Positions 1-8,896 of a DNA stretch of 64,000 nucleotides are shown piece by piece (position 1 is the stretch's first letter; every line of letters begins with the position of its first letter). The stretch is from Candidatus Caldilinea saccharophila (GTDB taxonomy: Bacteria; Chloroflexota; Anaerolineae; Caldilineales; Caldilineaceae), in the NCBI GenBank assembly GCA_016710365.1, contig JADJVW010000007.1, forward strand, positions 142,084-206,083. Direction: 5' to 3'. The notes under the pieces are model-generated. The model was not told the origin of the DNA. It made no database searches and saw nothing but the letters and a program-made list of their open reading frames with translations. Position numbers and translations under genes: made by a program.

Positions 1-912
1 CAGCGCGCGTGCGTCCGCCGAGGCATTGAGCGTCAGTTGCGCCGTCGTCTGCAGGGACTGCAACATGCGCTCGGCGATCACCTTGCGCACGCCTTTGACG
101 GGGATGATCTCGATTTCGGGAGGAGTAAGATTGGAGATTGGAGATTGGGAGATTGTGAGATTGTGAGATTGTGCGGCTGCATCGGCAGGCATGGTGGCGC
201 CAAGTGTTTCTCCTTGTCTCCGTGTCTCTTCTTCTTTGCGCAAATCTCGCGATGTCACGCGCCCGCCCGGCCCGCTGCCCTGCGCTGGCACGGCAAAGCC
301 GCCCTCGGCCACCATCGCCTTTGCCACCGGCGTGAGCTTGGGCTGCGCGGAGATGGCGGCCTGCACATCGCGCTCGATCACGCGGCCGCCAGGGCCGGAG
401 CCGGCCAGCGCAGCCGCATCGACTCCCTTGCGCTCGGCAAGATGGCGGGCGCGAGGAGAGACTGGAGATTGGAAATTGGAGATTGGAGATTGAGAGATTG
501 GAGATTGTGAGATTGAGAGATTGGAGATTGAGAGATTGGAGATTGAAGATTGCACGTCTTCGCCAACGGTTCTCGGTGCAGCGTCTCCCCCTCTCCCTGT
601 CTCCCCCTCTCCTTGTCTCCCTGTCTCCCTGTCTCCCTGTCTATCTTGCTCACCGCTCCCCGGCGCTTTCTCCCCTGCTTCGCCAACCCATGCGATCGTC
701 TCCATCACCGGCGCCTCGTCGCCGGCGGCGAAAAGCGTCGCCAACAGCACACCGGCCGCGGTGCTGGGCACTTCCATGGTGGCCTTGTCGGTTTCAACTT
801 CGCACAGTACATCATCGACCGCCACGGCCTCACCGATCTGCTTCTTCCAATCGACGATAATGACGCTCTCGACAGTATTGCCCTGTTTAGGCATAACGAT
901 GGGTGTTGCCAT
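1..912 (-). CDS. 2-oxoacid dehydrogenase E2 (dihydrolipoyl acyltransferase), N-terminal part
   Basis: The gene runs off the left edge, so only about 304 residues are present. It is the acyl-transferring core subunit of a pyruvate/2-oxoacid dehydrogenase complex. Residues 1-80 are a lipoyl domain with the lipoylated lysine in ETDKA (about K43). Two peripheral-subunit-binding (E3-binding) segments follow at about 153-187 and 192-225, each ending GSGPGGRV. The catalytic domain begins at about 265 (PVKGVRKVIAERM). The three linkers are unusual. Residues 85-150 and 226-264 are built from translated short repeats (QSPIS, NLSIS and ETGRQGE types) that look like intergenic repeat DNA, yet the frame stays open. 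Start chosen at ATG 912, directly before the lipoyl domain; an in-frame ATG at 957 is possible. A HAD phosphatase gene lies about 95 bp upstream on the same strand. The substrate class (pyruvate or branched-chain) cannot be told. Confidence 0.9.
   Translation of the reverse strand, partial: MATPIVMPKQGNTVESVIIVDWKKQIGEAVAVDDVLCEVETDKATMEVPSTAAGVLLATLFAAGDEAPVMETIAWVGEAGEKAPGSGEQDRQGDRETGRQGEGETGRGGDAAPRTVGEDVQSSISNLSISNLSISQSPISQSPISNFQSPVSPRARHLAERKGVDAAALAGSGPGGRVIERDVQAAISAQPKLTPVAKAMVAEGGFAVPAQGSGPGGRVTSRDLRKEEETRRQGETLGATMPADAAAQSHNLTISQSPISNLTPPEIEIIPVKGVRKVIAERMLQSLQTTAQLTLNASADARAL
121..650. repeat. Short-period repeats inside the E2 linkers
   Basis: Three patches are seen on the plus strand. 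Positions 131-172 and 461-552 are runs of 7-8 bp units of the type ggagatt / gagagatt / gtgagatt. Positions 592-643 are runs of ccctgtctc-type units, with a shorter related patch at 208-235. All fall in inter-domain linkers of the E2 gene and keep its frame. Confidence 0.85.
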
Positions 913-1007
913 GGCCGAAAACTTGCTCCTCTTCCCGTTGATAGAATGTTCAGACATCTCCTGCTGGAACGGGCGCGCCGCATTCTCAGCCGAAGCAAGG
1001 GTTTTAC

Positions 1008-1771
1008 CTAGATTTCCACATCCCCAATCGACTCCAACACGTAGGTCGGGTGATAGGGAAAGCGGCTGATTTCTTAAAGTTTAGTGACGACGGTAAGCAC
1101 TAGCGACGTGTCGAGACCACTGCTCACCGCGCCGACGATGTCAGTGTCCATGCGGTCGCCGATCATGATGGTCTCTTCCGAATGTGCGCCCAAAAATTGA
1201 GCGCGCTGCGCATCATGTAGGGGTTTGGCTTGCCGATGAAATACGGCGCCACGCCGGTCGCCTCCTTGATCAAGGCCGCCATTGCTCCACAAGCGGGCGC
1301 CAGGCCATCTTCCGTCGGGCCGGAAGGATCCGGGTTGGTCGCCACGAAGCGCGCGCCTGCGGCAATCAACCGAATCGCCTTGGTAATTTGCGCGACGTTG
1401 TAGCCGTGGGTTTCACCCAGCACTACATAATCCGGCTCGGTCTCAGTCATCACATAGCCCGTGCTGTGGATGGCGTCGGTCAGGCCACTTTCGCCGATGA
1501 CAAACGCCTTGCCGTTCGGGCGCTGGCGCTGGAGAAAACGCGCCGTCGCGATCGCTGAGGTAAAGATGCGGTCGATGGGCACCTGCAGACCGGCAGTCTG
1601 CAAACGATGCGCCAAGTCGCGCGGGGTGTACATTGGATTATTGGTAAGCACCAGATATTGGATGCCGCGTTCATTCAAACCATCGATAAAATCTTGTGCG
1701 CCGGGGATCGCGGTTTTGCCGCGCACCAACACGCCGTCCATATCCATCAAGTAATTTTTATATTGTTTCAT
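1008..1771 (-). pseudogene. HAD-IIA family (NagD-like) phosphatase, frameshifted
   Basis: This is a predicted cytosolic HAD-superfamily phosphatase of the NagD/p-nitrophenyl phosphatase type. The N-terminus carries the nucleophile motif MDMDGVLVRG, then TNNP (motif II). The C-terminus carries MIGDRMDTDIVGA (motif IV) and ends PTYVLESIGDVEI. The start at 1771 follows a strong GGAGGA ribosome site; a longer in-frame start at 1804 lacks one. Two lesions interrupt the sequence. One base is missing in the T-run at about 1192-1196 (minus-strand T5), shifting the frame just before motif IV. A TAA at 1074-1076 lies in frame 22 codons before the natural end. The family is well conserved on both sides of each lesion, so either sequencing error or recent inactivation fits. 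Confidence 0.85.
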
Positions 1772-1887
1772 AACTTCCTCCGTGAAGCGTTTGAACAAAC
1801 TCATGATTTGTTCAAGTGTATCAGCAGTTGATTAACTTCACGTTATGGCATTTTTCCCGTTTCGGCGAAAAGGTAAGTGACTCTGTT

Positions 1888-2697
1888 TTAGACGATGACG
1901 ACCTTGATGCCGGATGCCCGCATGTGCGCTACACTAGACGCGGGCGCGCCGGCGTCGGTGATGATCACGTTGAGTTGTTCCAGGCTTGCAAAGGAGGCGA
2001 CGCCAACACGTCCCCATTTAGTGGCGTCAAGCACGGCGATCACTTGCCGGCAGAGCGCGGCGAGCGGACGTTTGACAGCCGCCTCATCCGCGCTGACATC
2101 CGTCAGCCCTGCGGTGGCGTCGATGCCATGCGCGCCAAAGAACCCCTTCTGCAAGTTGAAGCTCTGCAACTCTTCCAGCCCATAGGCGCCAACCAGCGAA
2201 GCCGTCTCGCGCTGCAACGCACCGCCTACCATCACCACATCCACCGCGGGCGCGTCCAGCAATTCGTGGACGATCTCCAAGCTGTTGGTGACGACCGTGA
2301 CAAACCGCCGTTGCTTGAGATGGTAGGCAATCGCCAGCGAGGTGCTGCTCGAATCCAGAAAGACCGCGTCGCCATCGACGATCTGCGCGGCGCCGGCCTG
2401 ACCGATGCGGCTTTTTTCTTTGACCTGGCGCTGGCGACGCAACGCCAATGCAAGCTCGCCGGCGTTGCTGCCAGTCGCCACCGCGCCGCCATGCGTACGC
2501 ACCAGCAGCTTCTGCTCTGCCAACGCCTGCAGATCCGCCCGGATCGTCACTTCGGAAACGCCAAAGCGCTGGCGAAGTTCGGCCACGGTGGCGCGGCCTT
2601 GCGCCTGCACAAGTTCAGCGATGGCCCGCCGGCGTTCCGCTAAATAGAGATCAGGCGGGAGCTCCATTTGCTTCTGGATATTTTCACTAACTTTCAT
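1888..2697 (-). CDS. DeoR/GlpR-family transcriptional regulator
   Basis: A 269-residue repressor of the DeoR/GlpR family, which typically controls sugar or sugar-phosphate catabolism. An N-terminal winged HTH lies at about 20-75 (RATVAELRQRFGVSEVTIRADL). A C-terminal ISOCOT-type effector domain has FLDSSSTSLAIA and MVGGALQRET and probably binds a phosphosugar. Length is normal. The start is uncertain: ATG 2697 lies only a few bases after a near-consensus promoter and would be almost leaderless, while ATG 2667 would give a 30-nt leader but lacks a clear ribosome site. No sugar operon is adjacent, so the regulon is unknown. An inverted repeat overlapping the promoter suggests autoregulation. 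Confidence 0.9.
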   Translation of the reverse strand: MKVSENIQKQMELPPDLYLAERRRAIAELVQAQGRATVAELRQRFGVSEVTIRADLQALAEQKLLVRTHGGAVATGSNAGELALALRRQRQVKEKSRIGQAGAAQIVDGDAVFLDSSSTSLAIAYHLKQRRFVTVVTNSLEIVHELLDAPAVDVVMVGGALQRETASLVGAYGLEELQSFNLQKGFFGAHGIDATAGLTDVSADEAAVKRPLAALCRQVIAVLDATKWGRVGVASFASLEQLNVIITDAGAPASSVAHMRASGIKVVIV

Positions 2698-2706
2698 TTA
2701 GTTTCG

Positions 2707-2735
2707 ATTTTAATGCAGAAAGGAATGCTTGTCAA
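2707..2735 (-). promoter_or_regulatory. Sigma70-type promoter of the GlpR-like gene, with operator-like palindrome
   Basis: Read on the minus strand: TTGACA (2730-2735), 17-nt spacer, TAAAAT (2707-2712), just before ATG 2697. The -35 box sits inside GCTTG-A-CAAGC, which is itself enclosed by GCAGAA/TTCTGC arms (about 2714-2747). That nesting is a plausible operator for the encoded repressor. Confidence 0.7.
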
Positions 2736-2755
2736 GCAAAATTCTGCCCGTTATT

Positions 2756-4345
2756 TCAATTGCCTAACACTAACGCACCCCATTCGGTTGGATTGTCGTG
2801 CGTAGTCCGGGCAGGCGAGGCGGAGATGACCGTCTGTTGCGCGGGGACGTCACCGTCGTTGTCGCTGATGCTGAAGTTGAAGCCCATCTGCAAGCCTGGA
2901 TAAAGTTCGCTGGCGCTGAGGTCAAAGTAAAGCCAGGGAATGAGCACTTCTATAGCATATTCGCCAGGGGAAGTCGCCACCACGCTGGGAGGGAGGAAGC
3001 TGCTTTCCGCGGCCAACGGCAGCCAACGGTATCCACGCACGAAAAGGAATTCGGGGTCCGGCGCCAGGCCAAGCTGCGTGTCGTCGTCGTTGGCGCGCGT
3101 ATCGGCGAAATCGTCGGCGAGACGGCGGTCAAACTGCAGCTCGACCCCGTCACCCTGCCATTGATCGCTGCCATCTGGCCCGGCGTGCAGCACGTCGTCA
3201 TTGACCTGCACCGCGAGATAGAGACCTTCCGGCGCCCACATTACTTGAAACGCGGCGGAAAGATCCGCGGGGCCGCCCCACTGGTCGCGCCCCTGGATGA
3301 CGGCATCGATGGGTAGCCACGGCCCCGGCCAATCCTCGAAGCGCCCGTCGAGCGTCACCGGCTGCCCGCGCCGCGCGGGGAAGACGCCGTTCTGCGCGGG
3401 CCGCGCCGCGCCGTCAGCTACCGGCGACGCGGTGGACGTTGCCGCCGGCGCTGCGGCAACCGGCGTATTCACCACGGGGACGCCAGAGATCGCACCGCTG
3501 CGCCAGCGGCCACTGTTGTCAAACACCATTACCAACGGTCGCCAGCTTGCGTCAGCAGCATTGTTATACAGGTTTTCCGCAGTGCAGCTTGCCACCGGCG
3601 CGCTGGCGAGGGCGAAGCCCTGCTCGAAGGGCTGAATCGCGGCGCAGAAACCTTTTTCCGGCATGGTGGCCCATCCCAGCCGCGCAAAAACGTCATCGCG
3701 CACGCCCCAAATATAGCCAAAGCCGCGCTCCGGCCGATAGAGACCGCTCGGCGCTTCTCCGCGTAAAGACGCTTCCTGCCCATCCCACGTTTCATTAGAT
3801 GGCGTCCACGTCCCGTCGCCGTACAGCACATAGGAAAGATTGTCGTCGCTGCGCCACAGCATGGCCCCGCGCTCGAAGCCTTCATACGCCGCCCAGACAA
3901 TGGAGGTCGGCGCGGCGGGACAGCCTAGCGCGCCAGGATCGAACAGGGCGGCGAACTGCGGATCCAGTGGCACGTCACAGACGCGTGTGGGGGGCGGCGT
4001 GGGCAAGGACGTGAGCGTGGCGGCAGCCGGTGGCGTCACTAGTGTAGCCGCCGGCGTGACCGCCGCGCCAGCCTGCGCCGTGGCGGTCTGTTGTGCAGCG
4101 GGAGAAGTCGAGCTGGTGGCCGTAAAGGTCGCCACCGGCTGCGACGTCACCGCGGCGATGGGCGCTTCCGTTGCCGTGCCGGTTCCTACGCGGTCGGAAA
4201 GCGTCGTCCAGCCGACGCCGACGGCAAATGCAAAGACAAACAGGATGGCGGCGCCGGCTAACCAGAGCCACCACCGGTTCTGCTGTGGTGGGGGAAGGGG
4301 CGAACCCATATCGGGTATAATTTCAAAATCTTCGGGATTTGCCAC
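2756..4345 (-). CDS. Membrane-anchored protein with C-terminal CBM9-like domain
   Basis: A 529-residue protein, probably exported and held by one N-terminal membrane segment (about 25-47, WLWLAGAAILFVFAFAVGVG). A Thr/Ala/Pro-rich stalk follows (about 55-115). A middle region (about 117-275) has paired Cys and GYIWG..W-type repeats seen in other extracellular proteins. The C-terminal part (about 325-525) resembles carbohydrate-binding family 9-like domains (LDGRFEDWPGPW, LYLAVQVNDDV, GDGVELQFDRR). Translation starts at GTG after AAAAGGTG. It probably binds a polysaccharide outside the cell; no catalytic domain is visible. Spacing of about 90 bp to the next upstream minus-strand gene allows cotranscription. 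Confidence 0.75.
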   Translation of the reverse strand: MANPEDFEIIPDMGSPLPPPQQNRWWLWLAGAAILFVFAFAVGVGWTTLSDRVGTGTATEAPIAAVTSQPVATFTATSSTSPAAQQTATAQAGAAVTPAATLVTPPAAATLTSLPTPPPTRVCDVPLDPQFAALFDPGALGCPAAPTSIVWAAYEGFERGAMLWRSDDNLSYVLYGDGTWTPSNETWDGQEASLRGEAPSGLYRPERGFGYIWGVRDDVFARLGWATMPEKGFCAAIQPFEQGFALASAPVASCTAENLYNNAADASWRPLVMVFDNSGRWRSGAISGVPVVNTPVAAAPAATSTASPVADGAARPAQNGVFPARRGQPVTLDGRFEDWPGPWLPIDAVIQGRDQWGGPADLSAAFQVMWAPEGLYLAVQVNDDVLHAGPDGSDQWQGDGVELQFDRRLADDFADTRANDDDTQLGLAPDPEFLFVRGYRWLPLAAESSFLPPSVVATSPGEYAIEVLIPWLYFDLSASELYPGLQMGFNFSISDNDGDVPAQQTVISASPARTTHDNPTEWGALVLGN

Positions 4346-4417
4346 GACGTTTCACCTTTTCCATTTCTGACAATGCGAACTTGTAGTGCAGTAAATCTCC
4401 ACCGGCCACTGAACGTC

Positions 4418-4443
4418 ACCCTGAAAAGCGACTGTCAGGGTGG
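4418..4443 (-). terminator. Hairpin at the end of the small membrane-protein gene
   Basis: CACCCTGA and TCAGGGTG are separated by about 10 nt and overlap the stop codon of the minus-strand gene ending at 4435. There is no strong U-run, so termination is only a possibility. Confidence 0.3.
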
Positions 4444-4983
4444 CGGAGACGATAAAATTGTCTCTTCAACCAACGCCCACACCAGCGGCCCCTGTTCCAC
4501 CGCGTAGACAAGCCCCGCAATCAGGGCAACTGCCAGCAGAAATAGCATCAGCGCACGCCAGGGTCGCCTGCGGTGCGTGGCAACCGGCGGTGCTGGCGCA
4601 TCCACCGGTAGTCCGGCCGCGCCCGGCGCATAAAGCCGCACCAAGCGCGCACCGCTGACCCGCACCGCACGCAGCTCCACCTTGCAGCCGATCCAGTCCC
4701 CCGCAAAGGGGCTGTTCGTCATGCGCACCAATGTTTGGACATCTTCTTCGCCTACTGCCAACGGCTTTGCCAAGCCTTCGACAAACACCAACGACGTGAG
4801 CGCCTCCACGCCTTGCGTGTTGATGCTATTGACGCGCCCTGCCCACTGGCCGCCGGGCAGGTCTTCAGGCTGCAGACGATAGCGGCTGACAATCGCGGTC
4901 GCACGACCGTGGTGCGCCTGATCTTGTTGCGCATGAGTGGCTTCGGAAGCGATGCGCAGCGATTGAGTGGACTTATCTGCCAT
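4435..4983 (-). CDS. Hypothetical protein with C-terminal membrane anchor
   Basis: 182 residues, family not recognised. Residues 1-110 look like a small globular beta-rich domain (VNSINTQGVEALTSLVFVEG, ..WIGCKVELRAVRVSG..). They are followed by a short basic/proline linker and one hydrophobic segment at about 148-170, giving a C-terminally anchored topology with a short tail. It lies between the CBM9-like protein and the TlpA-like thioredoxin lipoprotein on the same strand, 23 bp from the latter. The three may therefore form one envelope-related unit. ATG 4983 has only a weak ribosome site. Confidence 0.6.
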   Translation of the reverse strand: MADKSTQSLRIASEATHAQQDQAHHGRATAIVSRYRLQPEDLPGGQWAGRVNSINTQGVEALTSLVFVEGLAKPLAVGEEDVQTLVRMTNSPFAGDWIGCKVELRAVRVSGARLVRLYAPGAAGLPVDAPAPPVATHRRRPWRALMLFLLAVALIAGLVYAVEQGPLVWALVEETILSSPPP

Positions 4984-5006
4984 TGGTTGTCAGAATTCTC
5001 TTTCGA

Positions 5007-5585
5007 CTATTGCTCCAACACAGCATCGATCACCGTGCGGTCGATCGCACCTGGCCGCACCTCGACGATCGTGCCATCCGCGCCCAGAAAGATGCTGGTC
5101 GGCAATCCGCTGATGTTGTAGCGGTCGCTGATGGTTCCCTGCGGATCGATGACGACTGGCGCATCCATGCGGAACTGCTCGGCGAAGTCACTGACTGCCG
5201 TCGGCGCCTCGCTGACATTGACGGCCAGTAATGCCAGATCCGGATAGTCGCGCGCGGCTTGCAACAACTCCGGCATTTCGGCGCGACACGGCGGGCACCA
5301 CGTCGCCCAGAAGTTGATCAATACGGGACGACCCTTCAAATCCGCCAGCGTGGTGTGGCGCCCATCCGGCAAAAGCAGGGTAAAGTTGGGCGGCGTATCA
5401 CCTGCCCTGAGCAGTTGCGGCGGCCCTGCTTCATCGAGCAACCCTTGTGGATAGCCGCGCCCGATGCCGCTGGGAAAGGTATTCAACGCCACGCGCTGCG
5501 CACCGGCAGGCAGACCTGGGTTCGATTCACCGCCACACGCTGCCAATAGAAGTGTGAGCAGCGCGATCCACCACACATATTTCAT
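5007..5585 (-). CDS. TlpA/ResA-like thiol-disulfide oxidoreductase lipoprotein
   Basis: A 192-residue lipoprotein with a signal peptide and lipobox (LLAAC, Cys17), so it is anchored outside the cytoplasmic membrane. The thioredoxin-like domain (about 62-190) has the redox motif WCPPC (Cys97/Cys100) and the cis-Pro segment GLPTS. Family members reduce or oxidise extracytoplasmic cysteines, for example during cytochrome c maturation. A haem-motif lipoprotein is present in the window near 54.5 kb, but nothing links the two directly. The start at 5585 has a GGGGAG ribosome site. Confidence 0.92.
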   Translation of the reverse strand: MKYVWWIALLTLLLAACGGESNPGLPAGAQRVALNTFPSGIGRGYPQGLLDEAGPPQLLRAGDTPPNFTLLLPDGRHTTLADLKGRPVLINFWATWCPPCRAEMPELLQAARDYPDLALLAVNVSEAPTAVSDFAEQFRMDAPVVIDPQGTISDRYNISGLPTSIFLGADGTIVEVRPGAIDRTVIDAVLEQ

Positions 5586-5850
5586 GGGACAACTCCCCTA
5601 CTTTATCTGAACCTGAATCCATCAGGACATGAGGCTATTATACCGTATATGTCAAAAGACCGGACGAACCAGGGCCATCAGTGGTGGATGGCGGTGCAGG
5701 TGGGACATGTGACCACATGTTTGCCGTTCGTGACCAGACATGCGCGGCGACAGGCAGCGCCTACGATTTGCCAGTGTGTTGCCGCCAGCATCGGCGTCCA
5801 TGATAAAATGCAAGCTATTCATTCAAATGTAATGCCGTAGGAGATAAGCC

Positions 5851-7360
5851 ATGCATGGCCGCAGTACTGTTGATGGAACGTTTGTCAATCAAGCGAGCGC
5901 TTTTGAAGACTTTGTCCAGCGATTCCCCTGCCTACCAGGCCAACGCTCATCTCGATGATGTGCGCGCCGCGGATTACGCCCGTCTCGACCGCAGCGGCCA
6001 CATTTATCTGGACTACACAGGCGGCGGTCTCTATGCAGAGTCGCAATTGCGCCAGCACTTTGACTTGCTCTCCGCCAATGTTTTTGGCAATCCCCACTCG
6101 CAAAATCCAACATCTTTGGCGATGACGCATCTGGTCGAGCAGGCGCGCGACCATGTGCTGGCGTTTTTTCACGCCTCACCGGACGAGTACACCGTTATCT
6201 TCACCGCCAATGCCAGCGGCGCGCTCAAGCTTGTGGGCGAAGCCTATCCCTTTGCGCCGGGTGGACGTTACGCGCTGCTGTACGACAATCACAACTCGAT
6301 CAACGGCATTCGCGAGTTTGCCAGGGCGCGCGGGGCCGCGGTGAACTATGTGCCGGTCGATCTGCCCGACTTGCGCGCACCTGCTGCACGCGTGCTCGGC
6401 GCGCTTGACGCGGCCGACCCGGCCCACCACAACCTGTTCGCCTATCCTGCCCAATCGAACTTCAGCGGCGTGCACCATCCGCTCGCCTGGGTGGAGCAGG
6501 CGCAGCAACGCGGCTGGGATGTGCTGCTCGACTGTGCGGCTTTTGCTCCCACCAATCGCCTCGATCTCAGCGACGTACATCCCGACTTTGTGCCGCTCTC
6601 TTTCTACAAGATTTTCGGCTACCCGACTGGCGTCGGCGCGCTGATCGTGCGCCGGCGCGCGCTGGCCAAGTTGCGCCGGCCCTGGTTTGCCGGCGGCACG
6701 ATCACCATCACGTCGGTGCAAGGCGAGGGCTGGCACGCGCTGATCCCAGGCGCGGCCGGCTTTGAGGATGGCACCGTCAACTACCTCAATTTGCCCGCCA
6801 TCGAGATCGGGCTGCGGCACATTGAGCGAATCGGCGTCCAGGCGATCCATGCGCGCGTGATGGCGCTGACAGGCTGGCTGCTGGAGATGCTGACCGCGCT
6901 GACGCACAGCAACGGCGCGCCCCTCGTGCACATCTACGGGCCGACCGTCCCCACGGCACGCGGCGGGACGATTGCCTTCACCCTGCGCGACCCGCACGGC
7001 GAGGATTTCGATTTTCGTCGCGTCGAGGCCGCAGCGGCCGCACGCAACATCTCGTTGCGCACTGGCTGTTTCTGCAACCCTGGCGACGGCGAAATCGCGC
7101 ACCAGCTTGGCCGCGAGGAAATGGCGTGCTACTTCACCGGTGCGGCGCCCACCTCCTTCTACGAATTCTACGACCTGCTGCACGTCGCTAGCGGCAAGAC
7201 CCCGAGCACGATTCGCGTCTCGCTGGGGCTGGCTTCCAACTTTGCGGATGTTTATCAATTGGGGGCGTTTTTGGCGGGGTTCTGCAACCGCCGCGCCGAG
7301 GATCTGCCGTGGGCGCCCACACCGTCGTTAGCCGCCGTGCGCGAACGCGACGCCGCATAG
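5851..7360 (+). pseudogene. Class-V PLP aminotransferase / MoCo-sulfurase-like cysteine desulfurase, N-terminal frameshift
   Basis: A PLP enzyme of about 500 residues resembling the NifS-like domain of molybdenum-cofactor sulfurases. It contains LDYTGGGLY, NPHSQNPTS, the PLP-lysine segment LSFYKIFGYPTG, and a Cys pair in RTGCFCNPGD that could carry persulfide. The true start is probably ATG 5851 with a TAGGAGA ribosome site, reading FEDFVQRFP. Dropping one C from the C4 run at 5925-5928 continues it directly into AYQANAHLDD, as expected for the family. The overlapping ATG 5855 frame is open but gives an atypical N-terminus. A MenE-like ligase follows after 19 bp, so the two are cotranscribed. 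No MOSC domain is fused. Substrate is unknown. Confidence 0.85.
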
Positions 7361-7379
7361 CATAGTTGAAGGAAAGCTC

Positions 7380-8525
7380 ATGCTCTGGCTCGATGACCGC
7401 TGGTGGGATGAAGATGCGTTGCGCGCCGGCGTGACGCCTGCCAACACCGACGCCCAGACCGGCGCAGTCTTCAGCTTCAGCCGCGCCTGGCTCCGTGGCG
7501 ACGAAACCTTCGAGGTGCAAACCTCCGGCTCGACCGGCGCACCCAAGCCGATTCAGCTTCTGCGCGGCCAGATGGAAGCCAGCGCACGCGCCACAGGCGC
7601 CGCACTCGGGCTGACGGCAGGCATGAGCGCGCTGGTCTGCCTGCCGGTGCACTACATCGCCGGGCGCATGATGTTGGTGCGCGGCTTTGTGCTGGGACTG
7701 AAGCTGATCGTCGTCGCGCCGGCCGCTGACCCGCTGGCAACGCTGCCGCCCGACATCGCCATCGATCTGGCCGCGTTCGTCCCGCTCCAGATACAGACGT
7801 TGCTGGATATTGCGCTGCTCGCCCACTACGGCTCCTGCTTTCCTGACGACACGCCACGGGCTGCCTCTTATCGCCGCCGCCTCGACGCGCCGCGCGCCAT
7901 CCTGGTCGGCGGCGGGCCGATTTCCCCCGCGCTGGAAACGCAGATTCGCCACCTGACCGCGCCGGTCTATCACACTTATGGCATGACAGAAAGCGCCACG
8001 CATGTCGCGCTGCGCCGGCTCAATGGCGCGGACGCGTCGCCGGCGTTCGTCCCCCTGCCGGGCGTCGCCACCGGCATCGACACGCGCGGCTGTCTGCATC
8101 TGCGCGGCCCGATGACGAACGACGTCCTGCTCCAGACCAACGACCTGGTGGAGCTGCAACCCGACGGTTCGTTCCTGTGGCTGGGACGGTGGGACAATGT
8201 GATCAACAGCGGCGGGGTCAAGGTGCAGGTGGAAAGCGTCGAGGCGACCATTGCCGCGGTGGCCGCCGAACAGCCGGAGCTGGGTCTGGTGCGACGGCGC
8301 TTTTTCGTCGCGGGCTTGCCCGACGCACGGCTCGGCCAGGTCGTCACATTGGTGGTCGAAGGGGACGCGCTGAACGACGATCAAGCGCAGCAACTGGGCT
8401 GGGCGCTGAGCCAGGCTTTGCCTCGCCACCACGCGCCCCGGCAACTTGTTTATTCCCCACGCTTTGCCGAGACGCCGACCGGCAAGATCGATCGCAAAGC
8501 TGTGCTGGCTTTCACCTCATCATGA
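7380..8525 (+). CDS. AMP-forming acyl-CoA ligase, MenE-like
   Basis: A 381-residue ANL-superfamily enzyme, short like o-succinylbenzoate-CoA ligases. Motifs in order: TSGSTGAPKPIQL (ATP loop), YGMTESATH, LGRWDNVINSGGVKV, and the C-terminal lysine segment TPTGKIDRKAV. It would adenylate a carboxylic acid and transfer it to CoA, in menaquinone synthesis if it is a true MenE. No other men genes are visible nearby. Its partner 19 bp upstream is a PLP desulfurase-like enzyme, which is not a usual menaquinone neighbour, so the assignment to MenE is by similarity only. Confidence 0.85.
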   Translation: MLWLDDRWWDEDALRAGVTPANTDAQTGAVFSFSRAWLRGDETFEVQTSGSTGAPKPIQLLRGQMEASARATGAALGLTAGMSALVCLPVHYIAGRMMLVRGFVLGLKLIVVAPAADPLATLPPDIAIDLAAFVPLQIQTLLDIALLAHYGSCFPDDTPRAASYRRRLDAPRAILVGGGPISPALETQIRHLTAPVYHTYGMTESATHVALRRLNGADASPAFVPLPGVATGIDTRGCLHLRGPMTNDVLLQTNDLVELQPDGSFLWLGRWDNVINSGGVKVQVESVEATIAAVAAEQPELGLVRRRFFVAGLPDARLGQVVTLVVEGDALNDDQAQQLGWALSQALPRHHAPRQLVYSPRFAETPTGKIDRKAVLAFTSS

Positions 8526-8896
8526 CGGATAGCCGACGACGACAATCCGCCCGTCGTGACGCAAGGTCGCGGTGTGGTCGATTCTTGCCAAAGCTGTATA
8601 GTACAGGTGGGCGTAATTCTGCCCGTAGATTTGGTAGGGACAGGCCCCCGTGTCTATCCGGCTTCCGGGCGCACACGGGGGTGCGCCCCTACCAGGCAAC
8701 CAATGAAGTGTTTTAGCCCGTGTGTAATAGTCACCTCAAACCTAAGAGAGTGTTTGGGCAAGGGTGAACTCGACGCAGCGGCGCGGAGTGGCAGAGATTC
8801 GCAGAGGAAAAGCAAAAGCTTGCCACCAGCCTTTCTCTGCGTTTTCTCTGCATCTCCGCGCCGCTGCGTCAAAATGGGAAATTTTTCAAACAGCCT
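8526..8896. repeat. Intergenic repeats between convergent genes (132-bp element copy A and a 17-bp-arm inverted repeat)
   Basis: About 8600-8731 is one copy of an element found twice more, inverted, at 10217-10480. It holds two GC-rich palindromes (gtagggacaggc... and ...gcgcccctac). Positions 8772-8788 (gacgcagcggcgcggag) are perfectly inverted at 8854-8870. No gene is visible here. Confidence 0.85.
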
